Below are positions 49,572 through 58,973 of a DNA stretch of 64,000 nt, in pieces. The position numbers and the translations under genes were made by a program. Location of the stretch: NCBI RefSeq assembly GCF_030464345.1, contig NZ_VCYH01000005.1, positions 182,971 through 246,970 of the forward strand. The letters run 5' to 3'. The DNA is from Methanoculleus frigidifontis (GTDB lineage: Archaea; Halobacteriota; Methanomicrobia; Methanomicrobiales; Methanoculleaceae). The notes beneath the pieces are model-generated. The model did no database searches. It saw only the letters and a list, made by a program, of their open reading frames with translations, and was not told the DNA's origin. Within the stretch, counting starts at the first letter, position 1. Every line of letters starts with the position of its first letter.

Positions 49572-49896
49572 GATGACTACCTCTCGCATGCCGGCGTATC
49601 CTGAAAAGGCGAAGAGGTGAAATGATGCTCTGTTTATTGCGCCGGCGACGTTCAGGCAGGAGCTGAGTGAGGATGTTGTTTCCCGGAGCCTGAAGGATAT
49701 CGAGACCGGCACGGAAGGAGGAGTCCGTTACCTGGGCATCTACTGGACGCTCGGGCGCTACGATACCGTCGTGCTCTTCGAGGCCCCGAGCGAGAAAGTG
49801 GCGATGGAGGTGGCCCTGCGGTGGCTGGACCGGATGGAGATCGAGACGCTTGTGGCCATGCCGGCGGACGCAGCGAGCCCGGCTGGGCCGGAGTGA
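49572..49896 (+). pseudogene. Decayed GYD-domain protein gene
   Basis: The frame MPAYPEKAKR ends at a TGA at 49,618 but continues, in the same frame, as RSLKDIETGTEGGVRYLGIY, then WTLGRYDTVVLFEAPSEK and ETLVAMPA. That is the hallmark order of GYD-domain proteins (about 95 residues). The in-frame stop, loss of the first strand and lack of another start within it mark it as a pseudogene. The rest of 49,289-50,073 holds no other supportable gene. Confidence 0.6.
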
Positions 49897-50073
49897 GGGA
49901 GAGCGTTTAGGGAAAGCCCCCTCTCCACCCCTCCGATTGTATTATCATACCCCAAACGTATCAGGCACGCACTCTGAAAGGATGGCAGGGATTGTTCGGG
50001 AGAGTGATTTCCCCCTATTTTTTATTGCGACAGAAATCCGCAGAGTAGACGGTCGTAACGGAGGGTGAGGCGA

Positions 50074-50376
50074 ATGACCAAATTCTATATGAGGTGGCAT
50101 CTGAATCCGCTGACAGCGCCTACCGATCAGGAAGAGCTGGCGAAGCTCTGGATGCGGATGCTTGAGATGGTGAAGGCAGACCTGAAAGAAGGTACATTAA
50201 CCGGCTGGGGCTCGTGCACCGACGCGAGCGCAGGCTACGCTTTTGCTGAGACAGATGAAAAATCTCTGTACGCTACGATATTGAAATGGATTCCCTACGT
50301 CGTCTTCGATATCAAGCCGGTACTGACCGTTGACGAGTGCATTGAAGGTATCCAACGGGCGGCGGTGGGGAAGTAA
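50074..50376 (+). CDS. Hypothetical protein, small
   Basis: The 100-residue protein from the ATG at 50,074 has MTKFYMRWHLNPLTAPTDQE, then a helix (WMRMLEMVKADLKEG), a Gly/Ser-rich turn (GWGSCTDASAGYAFAETDE) and a hydrophobic strand-helix end. It looks like a small ferredoxin-like fold protein of unknown function. A ribosome-binding GGAGGGTGAGG lies just upstream. Confidence 0.65.
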   Translation: MTKFYMRWHLNPLTAPTDQEELAKLWMRMLEMVKADLKEGTLTGWGSCTDASAGYAFAETDEKSLYATILKWIPYVVFDIKPVLTVDECIEGIQRAAVGK

Positions 50377-50540
50377 CGCTCTTATTCACCCCCCATTTTG
50401 GTCTTCTATCGCAGAGAGATTGCCGGGAACGCCCGGCACTTGTATCCGGAGCCGGGAGAGTGAACGTCCGGCCAAGCGTCGCCTTCCCCATCCGCACAAA
50501 AAGATCACGTTTATCCCGTAGCGAACAGCATACACCCATT

Positions 50541-50987
50541 ATGAAGACGAAACCTGTCCTCTGTGCGATTATCCTCATCGTCGCCGTACTGATCTCCGGC
50601 TGTACGACCACCTCCCAGCAGACCACCGCTGCTGCCGCCCCCGAGACCCCCGACCTCGTCGGGAACTGGACCGGCACCATGGTCGGCTACGAGTACGGCG
50701 TGGGATACACGAACTTCTCCGGTTACACCATCACCATGATCGTCACCGAGCAGCGTGACCGGATCTTTTCGGGTGCATTCATCTTCACGAACGAGACCGG
50801 AGCATCGGTCTGGGATGATGCCCCCTTCGCCGGAGTGGTCGGCCGTGACGGCAAAACCTTGACGCTGATCGAAGACGGTGGAGGGTACTCTACCGGCACT
50901 GTCATCGCTTCCGACGAGATCGAACTCATCTACGCGGATGGGGGCGATCCCTTCAACATCGCAATCAACGCGCTGAAGCGGAGCTAA
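50541..50987 (+). CDS. Lipoprotein, first of a tandem pair
   Basis: The 148-residue protein has a lipobox signal peptide (LIVAVLISGC) and a low-complexity Thr/Ala spacer. A beta-rich domain follows, beginning PDLVGNWTGTMVGYEYG. It is about 60-70 percent identical by eye to the gene 100 bp downstream. A role at the outer membrane face is likely. No enzyme family is recognised. Confidence 0.75.
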   Translation: MKTKPVLCAIILIVAVLISGCTTTSQQTTAAAAPETPDLVGNWTGTMVGYEYGVGYTNFSGYTITMIVTEQRDRIFSGAFIFTNETGASVWDDAPFAGVVGRDGKTLTLIEDGGGYSTGTVIASDEIELIYADGGDPFNIAINALKRS

Positions 50988-51088
50988 AACCCCCATTCTC
51001 TTCTCTTCTCTTTTACCGGCGGTCCTGGCCGGCACCCCGATCGCACGGGAGGATCAGGTTTATCTCCTGCCGGCGTCATCCTGGCTCC

Positions 51089-51535
51089 ATGAACGCGAAC
51101 GTTGTCCTCTGTGCAATGGCTCTCCTCATCGCCGTGCTGATCTGCGGTTGTACGACCGCCGAATCCCAGCAGACCACTGCTGTCGCTGACGAAATTCCCG
51201 ATCTTGTCGGGAACTGGAGCGGTACCATGGCCGGCTACGAGTACGGAGAGGGGTACACCGACTATGCCGGCTACACGATGACCTTGAGCATCACCGAGCA
51301 GCATGACCGGATCTTTTCGGGAGAGATCACCTACACGAACGAAAGCGGATCCCTGGTGCAGGAGGCCACCCCCTGTGCCGGGGCGATCGGCCGTGACGGC
51401 ACGACCCTGACAATGATCGAGCCCGGGGAAGGATATTCCACCGGCTCTCTCATCGGGAGCGACGAGATGGAGCTCATCTACGCGAACGGAAACGAACCCA
51501 TCGAAATCGCGATCGATTCGCTGAAGCGGAGCTGA
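51089..51535 (+). CDS. Lipoprotein, second of a tandem pair
   Basis: The 148-residue protein is a paralogue of the preceding gene with the same lipobox (LIAVLICGC), the PDLVGNWSGTMAGYEYG motif and the C-terminal SLKRS. Even the upstream ATCAGGTTTATC promoter-like element resembles that of the first copy (ATCACGTTTATC). A recent tandem duplication is the simplest explanation. Confidence 0.75.
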   Translation: MNANVVLCAMALLIAVLICGCTTAESQQTTAVADEIPDLVGNWSGTMAGYEYGEGYTDYAGYTMTLSITEQHDRIFSGEITYTNESGSLVQEATPCAGAIGRDGTTLTMIEPGEGYSTGSLIGSDEMELIYANGNEPIEIAIDSLKRS

Positions 51536-51648
51536 AAAGACCCTGCTCTTTCCTTTTTTGGCAACGGCTCGGGCCGCCCCGGAGGCGCCCCCTCCTCGGA
51601 TCGAACAGTATTATATAATCATCCGGAGACTGTGAAACGAGGAACGCC

Positions 51649-53133
51649 ATGAACCAAGCGACCGGAGCACGCTCCGAAGAAACCCTGGATCCGGAAGACT
51701 GGGAGGCCATGCGGGTTCTCGGGCATCGGATCCTCGACGACGCCATGGACTATCTTGAAACACTGCGCGACCGTCCCGTCTGGCGGCACGCGCCGCCGCA
51801 GGTAAAAGCACACTTTGCGGGCCCGCCTCCGCCCGATCCCGGATCGCCCGAGGAGGTCTACCGGGAGTACCTCGAGTGTATCCTCCCCTACCAGTTCGGC
51901 AACAGCCATCCGCGGTTCTGGGGCTGGGTCGCCGGGTCCGGAACCGTGATGGGGATGTTTGCCGAGCTCCTGGCGGCCTCGACCGATGCCATCAGCGGAG
52001 CCTTCTCCTACATCAGCAACAACTACGTCGAGATGCAGGTCGTCGACTGGTGCAAGACCCTTCTTGGGTATCCCTCCACCGCCACCGGCCTTCTGACCAG
52101 CGGCTGCTCGGCCTCGAACCTGATCGGCCTATCAGTCGCCCGGAACGCCATGGCCGGGTTCGACGTGCGGAGCAGGGGCATGATGAATGCACCGCAGCAG
52201 ATGACTCTCTACTGTTCGGTTGAAGCCCACTCCTCGCTCCAGAAGGCAGTCGAACTGCTCGGTTTCGGGGACGATGCGCTGCGCCGGATCCCGGTGAACG
52301 AGTCCATGCAGATCGATCTGGCTGCCCTGAAAGCGGCTATCAGAAGTGACCGTGCGGAGGGGTTCCGCCCCGTCTGCATCGTCGGGTGCGCCGGAACGAC
52401 CAGCACGGCCGCCATCGACGATCTCAACGCCCTCGCGGATATCTGCGCCGAAGAGGGGTGCTGGTTCCACGTCGACGGTGCGTGCGGCGCCTGGACGGCC
52501 ATCGCTCCGAAATATAGCCACCTCGTCGCCGGCATGGAGCGGGCGGACTCCCTGGCGTTCGACCTGCACAAGTGGATGTACCTGACGTACCCCATCGGCT
52601 GCGTCCTCGTCAGGGACGCCGACGAGCACCGCCGGGCGTTTTCGCTCACCCCGACCTACCTCGCCCACGGCGAAGGGGAGCGCGGGCTGACCGGCATCGA
52701 CGTCCCCTGGCTCTCCGACTACGGCTTCGAGCTCTCCCGCGGCTTTCACGCGCTCAAGGCCTGGATGACGATCAAGGAGCACGGCACCGAGAGGTACGGG
52801 CGGCTCATCGAGCAGAACATCGAGCAGGCGCACTATCTGGCCGGACTGGTGCGGGCCGCGCCGGAACTTGAACTGGCGCTGCCGGTATCGCTCAACATCG
52901 TCAACTTCCGCTACGTCCGGCCCGGCATGAGCGACGCCGGGCTCGACGTTCTGAACAAGCGGATCGAGACCGAACTCCAGGAGCAAGGAACTGTTGTCGT
53001 CTCGACCGTCAGCCTTTGGGGTCGAAACTACCTGCACGCCGGCATCGCCAACCACCGCAGCCGCCGGGAAGACTTCGATCTTCTCGTCCGGGAGGTGATC
53101 CGGATCGGCAACGCGCTGGCCGGGTCGGGATGA
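51649..53133 (+). CDS. Pyridoxal-dependent group II decarboxylase (aromatic amino acid decarboxylase-like)
   Basis: The 494-residue PLP enzyme has the N-terminal PPPDPGSPEEVYREYLE, the substrate region NSHPRFWGW, GLLTSGCSASNL for phosphate binding, and HVDGACGAWTA. The PLP-lysine motif DLHKWMY is at about residues 305-311. The closest known groups are aromatic amino acid, tyrosine and glutamate decarboxylases. It is longer than MfnA, the methanofuran enzyme (about 390 residues), so that role is less likely. Substrate unknown. Confidence 0.88.
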   Translation: MNQATGARSEETLDPEDWEAMRVLGHRILDDAMDYLETLRDRPVWRHAPPQVKAHFAGPPPPDPGSPEEVYREYLECILPYQFGNSHPRFWGWVAGSGTVMGMFAELLAASTDAISGAFSYISNNYVEMQVVDWCKTLLGYPSTATGLLTSGCSASNLIGLSVARNAMAGFDVRSRGMMNAPQQMTLYCSVEAHSSLQKAVELLGFGDDALRRIPVNESMQIDLAALKAAIRSDRAEGFRPVCIVGCAGTTSTAAIDDLNALADICAEEGCWFHVDGACGAWTAIAPKYSHLVAGMERADSLAFDLHKWMYLTYPIGCVLVRDADEHRRAFSLTPTYLAHGEGERGLTGIDVPWLSDYGFELSRGFHALKAWMTIKEHGTERYGRLIEQNIEQAHYLAGLVRAAPELELALPVSLNIVNFRYVRPGMSDAGLDVLNKRIETELQEQGTVVVSTVSLWGRNYLHAGIANHRSRREDFDLLVREVIRIGNALAGSG

Positions 53134-53151
53134 CCCGGCCCCTCTCTTCGT

Positions 53152-53646
53152 TCAGTCCTCGAAGGTGAACTCTGCCGCCCAGTCAAACCCCCAGTTGTCC
53201 TCGTACCACTGCGGCCAGTGGGCCGACCATGCAGGCACCCCCACGTCTCGGACTCGCTCGGTCGCCGGGATATAGGGCTTTATGTCCAGCACCGGCGTCC
53301 TGTCGTCGGCGTCGATAAACGGGACCGTGATGATGCCTGCGGCGGTATCGATGCCGAGAACCGGAACCGTCGAGAGCGCGATCGGGTTCGGCCGGACCGG
53401 CGACCGGGTGGCGAAGATCCCGATCGTCTCCGGGCCCTTTGTGTACGGCTTTCTGCATACCGTCTCGCTCCGGTGCTCGTCGGTATCGACCCGGTCGCCC
53501 CACCAGAGCACGAGTATGTGGCTGAACCCGTCAAGGCCGGTGAGGGCCGGCCGGTACTGCTCGATGATCTCGATCGAGCACGATTCCCCGCCGGCGTGCA
53601 CAACGCCTATCGGGTTCACATAAAACTGTCGTGTATCCATATCCAT
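53152..53646 (-). CDS. TrmO/TsaA-like tRNA methyltransferase
   Basis: The 164-residue protein has the VirR/TrmO beta-barrel motifs: FYVNPIGVVHA at the start, GLDGFSHILVLWW, then GIFATRSPVRPNPIALSTV and DIKPYIP. In bacteria TrmO methylates t6A37 to m6t6A37 in tRNA-Thr using SAM. The same reaction is inferred here. It faces the convergent decarboxylase gene across a 18-bp gap. Confidence 0.85.
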   Translation of the reverse strand: MDMDTRQFYVNPIGVVHAGGESCSIEIIEQYRPALTGLDGFSHILVLWWGDRVDTDEHRSETVCRKPYTKGPETIGIFATRSPVRPNPIALSTVPVLGIDTAAGIITVPFIDADDRTPVLDIKPYIPATERVRDVGVPAWSAHWPQWYEDNWGFDWAAEFTFED

Positions 53647-53835
53647 AACCTGCCTCTCTGCGCGACGGCGGACAGAGAGCAGAAAGATCCGCCCTCCTGG
53701 TGCGCCGTCGCCGCGTTCAGCTCAATGATGGGCGTGGCAGGAGAAAAAGGACGTGAGTCTTCCCCGGGGCAGGGTTGCGCTCCATGCCGTCCCCGTTCTG
53801 TCCTCTCCGCCTGCAGAGCCCCGGCCGCCGGGAAA

Positions 53836-53930
53836 TGGCGTGCTTCGTAACGGACGAGATCGTCGAAGGGGATGCTGCCGATCTCCACGAGTCCCGGCGG
53901 CCGGACGCCTCCGCCACGTTCCGCCAGTTG
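53836..53930 (-). pseudogene. Fragment of an acetyltransferase gene
   Basis: The minus strand reads GGGVRPPGLVEIGSIPFDDL then VRYEARHFPAA. It is almost identical to GGGIRPPGLVEVGSVPFDDL and VRYDARHFP in the acetyltransferase at 55,442-56,287. The similarity is also clear in DNA over about 75 bp and ends abruptly on both sides. The rest of the gene is missing, so this is a leftover of a duplication. Nothing else is seen in 53,647-53,940. Confidence 0.75.
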
Positions 53931-53940
53931 ATACCCCCGC

Positions 53941-55248
53941 TCAGAGCAGGTACATATTCTCCGCTTCCTCCATCAGCCAGTCCCGGAACTTTGGGTGGGC
54001 GAGTGAGATGATCGAGAGCGCCCGCTCCTTGGTGGACCTGCCTTTCAGGCTGACGATCCCGTGCTCCGTGGCGAGGAGATCGGTGTCTGCCCGCGGAGTG
54101 GTGACAATGGAGCCGAGCGGCAGGCGGGGAACGATGCGGGAGATTGTCCCGCCTTTCGCCGTCGAGTAGAACGCGAGGATGGACCTGCCTCCCCGCGAAG
54201 CGAATGCACCCCGCACGAAATCCAGCTGGCCGCCGGTGCCGGAGAAGGTCGTGCCTGCGAGGTACTCCGCGTTTGCCTGCCCCAGCAGGTCCACTTCGAG
54301 CACCGAGTTGATCGAGATCATGGCATCGTTCTTTGCAATGATCCCGGGATCGCAGACGTAGGAGGCGGGATAGCTCTCCATCGACGGGTTGTCGTTCATG
54401 AACTCGTACATCCGCTGTGTCCCGGCCGCCGTGGTGAAGACGTGTTTCCTCGGGTGGAGCGTCTTTCTCCTTCCGGTGATCACTCCCTGCTCGATGAGGT
54501 CGACCATGCCTTCGGTGAAGAGCTCGGTGTGGACACCGATGTCTGTATGGTCGGTGAGGTACCGGCTGACCGCGTTCGGCAGGTTTCCGACCCCGAGCTG
54601 GATCGTCGCGCCGTCCGGGATCATCGCTGCAATCGCCGGCCCGATGATGTCGTCCTCCGGCTTTGGCTCGTGAACGGGGGTCTCGAGGAGCGGGACGTGG
54701 TTCTCGACGATTGCGTCGACCTCCGAGATATGCAGCTGGGAGTCGCCGAAGACCCGGGGCATGTTCCGGTTCACCTCGACAATGAGCCGCTTCGCGTGGC
54801 GGGCTGCAGTCGAGATATAATCGTTTCCCGTCCCGAAGCTGAAGTAGCCGGCCTTGTCCATCGGCGAGACGGTCGTCATCACGACATCGTCCTCCATGAA
54901 TTCGGCAACGAGCTTGGGGATCTGATGGAGATAGGAGGGGACGTAGTAGTTCAGCCCGACCTTCGTCATCTCCCGGTCTGCAGCACCCACGAACCACGAG
55001 TAGTTCTCGAGGCAGTCGCAGAGATCCGGCGCAAGGACCGAACGGGCAGCATGTTCCCGGGGGAGGAACGTATAGATCCGGATATCCTTCAGGAATCCTG
55101 CCCGGGCGGCATCGGCAAGGGCGCCGAGCAGCTCCGGCGGCTGGGAGATACTCATCCCGTATATCACGGTATCTCCGTTCTTTACCAGCCGGACTGCATC
55201 CCCGGGGCTGGTCTTCTTCGTTTCGTATTCTTGGGCACAGCTGGTCAT
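53941..55248 (-). CDS. Acetyl-CoA hydrolase/CoA-transferase family protein
   Basis: The 435-residue protein belongs to the 4-hydroxybutyrate CoA-transferase/acetyl-CoA hydrolase family. It has NGDTVIYGMSISQPPELLGA near the start, GVGNLPNAVS in the middle, the catalytic-type Glu in GVHTELFTEGMVDLIE and GTGGQLDFVRGA before the end. It moves CoA between acyl groups or hydrolyses acyl-CoA. The substrate is not clear in a methanogen; scavenging of acyl-CoAs or acetate activation are possibilities. Confidence 0.88.
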   Translation of the reverse strand: MTSCAQEYETKKTSPGDAVRLVKNGDTVIYGMSISQPPELLGALADAARAGFLKDIRIYTFLPREHAARSVLAPDLCDCLENYSWFVGAADREMTKVGLNYYVPSYLHQIPKLVAEFMEDDVVMTTVSPMDKAGYFSFGTGNDYISTAARHAKRLIVEVNRNMPRVFGDSQLHISEVDAIVENHVPLLETPVHEPKPEDDIIGPAIAAMIPDGATIQLGVGNLPNAVSRYLTDHTDIGVHTELFTEGMVDLIEQGVITGRRKTLHPRKHVFTTAAGTQRMYEFMNDNPSMESYPASYVCDPGIIAKNDAMISINSVLEVDLLGQANAEYLAGTTFSGTGGQLDFVRGAFASRGGRSILAFYSTAKGGTISRIVPRLPLGSIVTTPRADTDLLATEHGIVSLKGRSTKERALSIISLAHPKFRDWLMEEAENMYLL

Positions 55249-55441
55249 GGCATCACTCTGCAACCGGTACACCCGGCTATGAAATACCATTGGCTCTGCC
55301 TTAGTATTAATCGTGATCGGCAGATCCCGCCTCTCATTGCCGGGGAATCTGTGGTGTCGGGAGGCAGTGCCCGTAAATCGGTTTCCGGAAAAAGAGCCGT
55401 CGCTTCCTGAAATTCGATGAGGGTTGGGGGTCCCTGCCCCT

Positions 55442-56287
55442 TCACCCTGTCTCGAAGCTCGTGACCCCGTAGCACTCGTCGAGCGGGAGGGGTGGAATCT
55501 CCTTTGTGTACATCCGCGCCGTCCCGAAGACCGGAACCATCCCGTGCCGCTTGGCAAGCGCAACACCTGCCTCGTTCGGCTCCGGCACGTCGAGGAAGAG
55601 CGGCTGGCCGGGCACCGCCGCCGCGAGGCCTGCGTGGATCCGTTCGGCGATCTCCGGCGTGTCGGCAAAGAGCGGGCCGATCTTCGCACCCCTGCGGCAC
55701 GGCCGCACCTGCCCGTAGCCGCGGATCTCTCCGTCCTCAAGGATTGCCAGCGCCGTCGCGCCGGGCTGCGCCAGCCAGTAGCGGAGGAACCGCGGTCGCT
55801 CGATCGGGAAGTGGCGTGCGTCGTAGCGGACGAGGTCGTCGAAGGGAACGCTCCCAACCTCAACAAGACCCGGGGGACGGATCCCCCCGCCGATCCCCTC
55901 GTAGCGGATGTTGCGGTGCGAGAAGATGAACCCGTGATCCGCGTAGCGGTCCTGCATCTCAAAGACCCCGTCGATCCCGAAGTTGTAGGGTGCGGCGAGC
56001 CGGTCGGCCTGCTCCTGGATCGCAAGGCCGATTCCCTGCCCGCGGCACTCGGGCTCCAGGATGTAGAACCCGCCGAAGGCGAACTCGTCCGAGTAGGCCA
56101 TGATCGAGAACGACCCGATCAGGCGGCCCTCGAGAAGCACCGCGTAGAACGCCTGCGGGTCGACCGCGTAGTAGCAGTCGCCGTCGGAGAGGCCGGGGTT
56201 CCAGCCCTCCCGTTCCGCCCAGTCGACCGCGATCCCGACCTCGGCCTTCGTCATCGGCCGGATCGTGATCTCACCTGATGCTGCCAT
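55442..56287 (-). CDS. GNAT-family N-acetyltransferase with C-terminal second domain
   Basis: The 281-residue protein has an N-terminal GNAT domain (EPECRGQGIGLAIQEQA is the acetyl-CoA loop, Q/RxxGxG/A). A second domain follows that contains LVEVGSVPFDDLVRYDARHF and LRYWLAQPGATALAI. The double-domain plan resembles YitH-type acetyltransferases. The substrate is unknown. A partial copy of this gene lies at 53,836-53,930. Confidence 0.82.
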   Translation of the reverse strand: MAASGEITIRPMTKAEVGIAVDWAEREGWNPGLSDGDCYYAVDPQAFYAVLLEGRLIGSFSIMAYSDEFAFGGFYILEPECRGQGIGLAIQEQADRLAAPYNFGIDGVFEMQDRYADHGFIFSHRNIRYEGIGGGIRPPGLVEVGSVPFDDLVRYDARHFPIERPRFLRYWLAQPGATALAILEDGEIRGYGQVRPCRRGAKIGPLFADTPEIAERIHAGLAAAVPGQPLFLDVPEPNEAGVALAKRHGMVPVFGTARMYTKEIPPLPLDECYGVTSFETG

Positions 56288-56398
56288 ACGTATGCGTACA
56301 CCACGGCGGGAAATGAAGGTTTGGAACCGCGCTCCCGACCATCCGGCCGTTTCCGCCGGCCGGACAGCACGAAAAATGGTGTTCGGGAAGAGCGGTGC

Positions 56399-58348
56399 TC
56401 ACTCTTCGCAGCCCTTGGACCTGCCGCTGCACACAACATAGGTCTCGTTGTTGCTCCCCTCCGTCAGGCGGTAATAGGTGGTTTTGGAGTACAGGTTTGT
56501 CTCGGCCGGGCTGCTGTAGACGTAGTCCACCCACCCGGTGCCGTTCTCCTGCGCACCGGCGATAATCTCGTCACGGAACGGTTTGCCCGTCACGTCGGTC
56601 TTCCCCCGGTAATTGATGCCGACCAGCTGGACGTTATCTGCGTTGGCCACCAGCGTTGCATTCTCGTCGTAGACGAAAACGTAGAGGCCTGGGTTCTCCG
56701 GGTCCCGGTACGGAGCCTCGCCGTTGTTGATCTGCCGGAAGGTTCCGGCTGCGTTCTTCTCGACCTCGGCAGCGGTCCTGTTCACGAGCGCCATTACATC
56801 GGCATCGGTAAGCGTCTGCCGGGTGCAGCCCACTCCGAGGTAGCGATACAGGATCCGCTCGTACTCGCTGACCCCCTGGACATCCCTCTGGCTCCGCACA
56901 TTCTGGAGCGACTGCTCGAAGGCACCGACCAGCATATCCGGGACATCCTCGCTGAAGGCGTAGTAGAGATCGTTCTCGCTCAGGGTGTAGACGATCTCGT
57001 AGGCGTTCGGGTTCTCTGCCGTCTGCAGCATCTGGTGCCGTCCGGCGAGATCGCCCGTCGCCCAGAGGTCGATCTCCCCCGCGTCAAGCATGCGCAGGAG
57101 ATCCTCGGGAGCAGGGCCGTTGACGATCTGCGATGCATTCACTCCCTCATCGGCAAGCTGGTCGTTTTCGACGGAGGCCTGGACGGTGCCGATCCGGTAC
57201 CGGTTCAGATCTTCGGCAGACGCGATGGTGATATTTCTATCCATCGGCGCATAGATCACGATTCTCCCGGTGGTGAACGGCCCCGCCCACTTGTAGAGCG
57301 GCTCGCGTTCCGGTGTGCGGACGACGGAGAAGAGCACGGTGCTGCCGTTCTGCGCCGCCCGGACTCCCTCGGCAAACGGAACGATGCGGACGTCCTCCCG
57401 GGAGCGGTTCATCCCGATGTCCCTGAAGATTGCCTCCAGGATCTCGACTGAGATTCCGGTTGGTGTCCCGTTCTCCTCGAAGTTATAGGGTGCCAGTTCC
57501 TCGGTCAGGTACTGCAGATGAGCCAGGCCGACGATGGGGGCATACCGTCCCACAACCCTCTCGTAGGTGCTGATCCCCGCTGCATCCTTCTCGGCTTTCA
57601 GGGAGTCCAGCGCCTGCTGGAACGACTGGATGGTTGCATCGGGAACGTCCCTGCTGAACGCGTAGTAGCCTTCCAGGGGCGGCAGCGTGGAGACGATCCT
57701 GAACGCGTATGCGTTCCCTTTCGCCTGCCAGGTGAAGTACCGGCCCGACTCCTTCTGGTATGCCCAGAGGTCGATCTCGCCGCTCTCAAGTTTCTCGATG
57801 ATTGCAAAGACATCGGTTTCGTAGACGAGCTGGCTTTCATTCACCCCTGCATCCAGCAGCTGCCGGACGGCCACGTCGTCGACGATCACGCCGATCCGGT
57901 ATCCCTCGAGGTCACTGGAATTGTTGATCGCGATCCCGCTGTCCGGACGGGCGAAGAGGGCATTTATATAGGGATAGATCGGCCCGACCCATTTGAAGGA
58001 CTGCTCCCGTTCGGGGAGCCGGGCAGTGGTGAAGATGACGGTCGTATTCTGAGTCAATGCCGCCTGGTAGCCTTCTGTCCAGGGTACGAGGCGCACCTCC
58101 TCGCGGGAGACGTTTTCACCCATCTTCGCGCTGATCAACTCCAAAAGGTCGATGGAGATCCCCTGCAGGCTCCCGTTCTCCTCGAAGTTGTAGGGTGGGT
58201 TCTGCTCGGTATAGTAGGTCAGATCTGTTGCGGATACTGTACCGGTTGCGGCAGTGGCCTGCTGGTTGGAGAGGCATCCGGAAGCGAGGAGCATTCCCGT
58301 CAATACCAGGACACACAAAAGGAGTATATGGTGCTTCGATGGTGACAT
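56399..58348 (-). CDS. Lipoprotein with two solute-binding (SBP_bac_3) domains and a Cache domain
   Basis: The 649-residue protein has a lipobox (VLTGMLLASGC). It carries two consecutive family-3 periplasmic binding domains at about residues 40-270 and 275-510, each with a PYNFEENG start, a R/T..E..Y/FKW motif and a DVP..tiq/mlvgaf end. A C-terminal single Cache domain completes it (LYVFVYDENATLVANADN, VTGKPFRDEII, GWVDYVYSSP). No transporter genes are nearby, so it may sense amino-acid-like ligands at the cell surface instead of feeding a permease. Duplicated binding domains plus Cache in one lipoprotein is an unusual architecture. Confidence 0.85.
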   Translation of the reverse strand: MSPSKHHILLLCVLVLTGMLLASGCLSNQQATAATGTVSATDLTYYTEQNPPYNFEENGSLQGISIDLLELISAKMGENVSREEVRLVPWTEGYQAALTQNTTVIFTTARLPEREQSFKWVGPIYPYINALFARPDSGIAINNSSDLEGYRIGVIVDDVAVRQLLDAGVNESQLVYETDVFAIIEKLESGEIDLWAYQKESGRYFTWQAKGNAYAFRIVSTLPPLEGYYAFSRDVPDATIQSFQQALDSLKAEKDAAGISTYERVVGRYAPIVGLAHLQYLTEELAPYNFEENGTPTGISVEILEAIFRDIGMNRSREDVRIVPFAEGVRAAQNGSTVLFSVVRTPEREPLYKWAGPFTTGRIVIYAPMDRNITIASAEDLNRYRIGTVQASVENDQLADEGVNASQIVNGPAPEDLLRMLDAGEIDLWATGDLAGRHQMLQTAENPNAYEIVYTLSENDLYYAFSEDVPDMLVGAFEQSLQNVRSQRDVQGVSEYERILYRYLGVGCTRQTLTDADVMALVNRTAAEVEKNAAGTFRQINNGEAPYRDPENPGLYVFVYDENATLVANADNVQLVGINYRGKTDVTGKPFRDEIIAGAQENGTGWVDYVYSSPAETNLYSKTTYYRLTEGSNNETYVVCSGRSKGCEE

Positions 58349-58517
58349 GGGTGCGAGTAGTACGATTGGTCTGATAAATATTGTGACCGCCTGGCCCGGC
58401 ACTCCTGCCGCATGCCCGGATTCTCCCTGACGATCAACCGCAGGATCCTACGCCTCGATACCGATACGTTCGAGTCGGCGATCGCAGCATTCAATCTCTC
58501 ACCGTCCATCTCTATGT

Positions 58518-58973
58518 ATGGAAGCCACAGCAGCGGATGAATTCATGCAGGAAGCGATCGAAGAAGCCAGAACGGGACTGGCCGAAGGCGGGATCCCGAT
58601 TGGGGCGGTGCTGGTGATCGACGGGAAGATCGTCGGTCGGGGGCACAACCGGAGGGTGCAGAAGGGCAGCGCCGTCCTGCACGCCGAGATGGACTGCCTG
58701 GAGAATGCGGGACGGCTCAAACCTGCAGATTACCGCCGGGCGGTGCTGTATTCGACGCTCTCCCCGTGCGATATGTGCAGCGGAGCAGTCCTGCTCTACA
58801 AAATACCAAAGGTCGTGATCGGAGAACACCGGACTTTTCAGGGGGCGGAGGAGTATCTCCGCTCGCGGGGCGTGGACCTGGTGATCCTGGACGATCCGGA
58901 ATGTCTGCGGCTGATGCAGGAGTTCATTGCCGCCAATCCCGCGTTGTGGTATGAGGATATCGGGGAAGAGTAA
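58518..58973 (+). CDS. Nucleoside/cytosine deaminase family protein
   Basis: The 151-residue zinc deaminase has the HAEMDCLENA and SPCDMCSGAVL motifs, which supply the zinc ligands and the catalytic Glu. Size and the GGIPIGAVLV start resemble cytosine or guanine deaminases of the CDA fold (yeast Fcy1-like). The physiological base is not certain. Confidence 0.88.
   Translation: MEATAADEFMQEAIEEARTGLAEGGIPIGAVLVIDGKIVGRGHNRRVQKGSAVLHAEMDCLENAGRLKPADYRRAVLYSTLSPCDMCSGAVLLYKIPKVVIGEHRTFQGAEEYLRSRGVDLVILDDPECLRLMQEFIAANPALWYEDIGEE

Noticed and set aside
53717..56025. Very long leftward frames (426 and 694 residues) around the CoA-transferase
   Set aside because: They are high-GC frames that overlap the CoA-transferase and acetyltransferase genes in other frames, and consist of Arg/Ser/Pro-rich shadow sequence outside the real gene parts.
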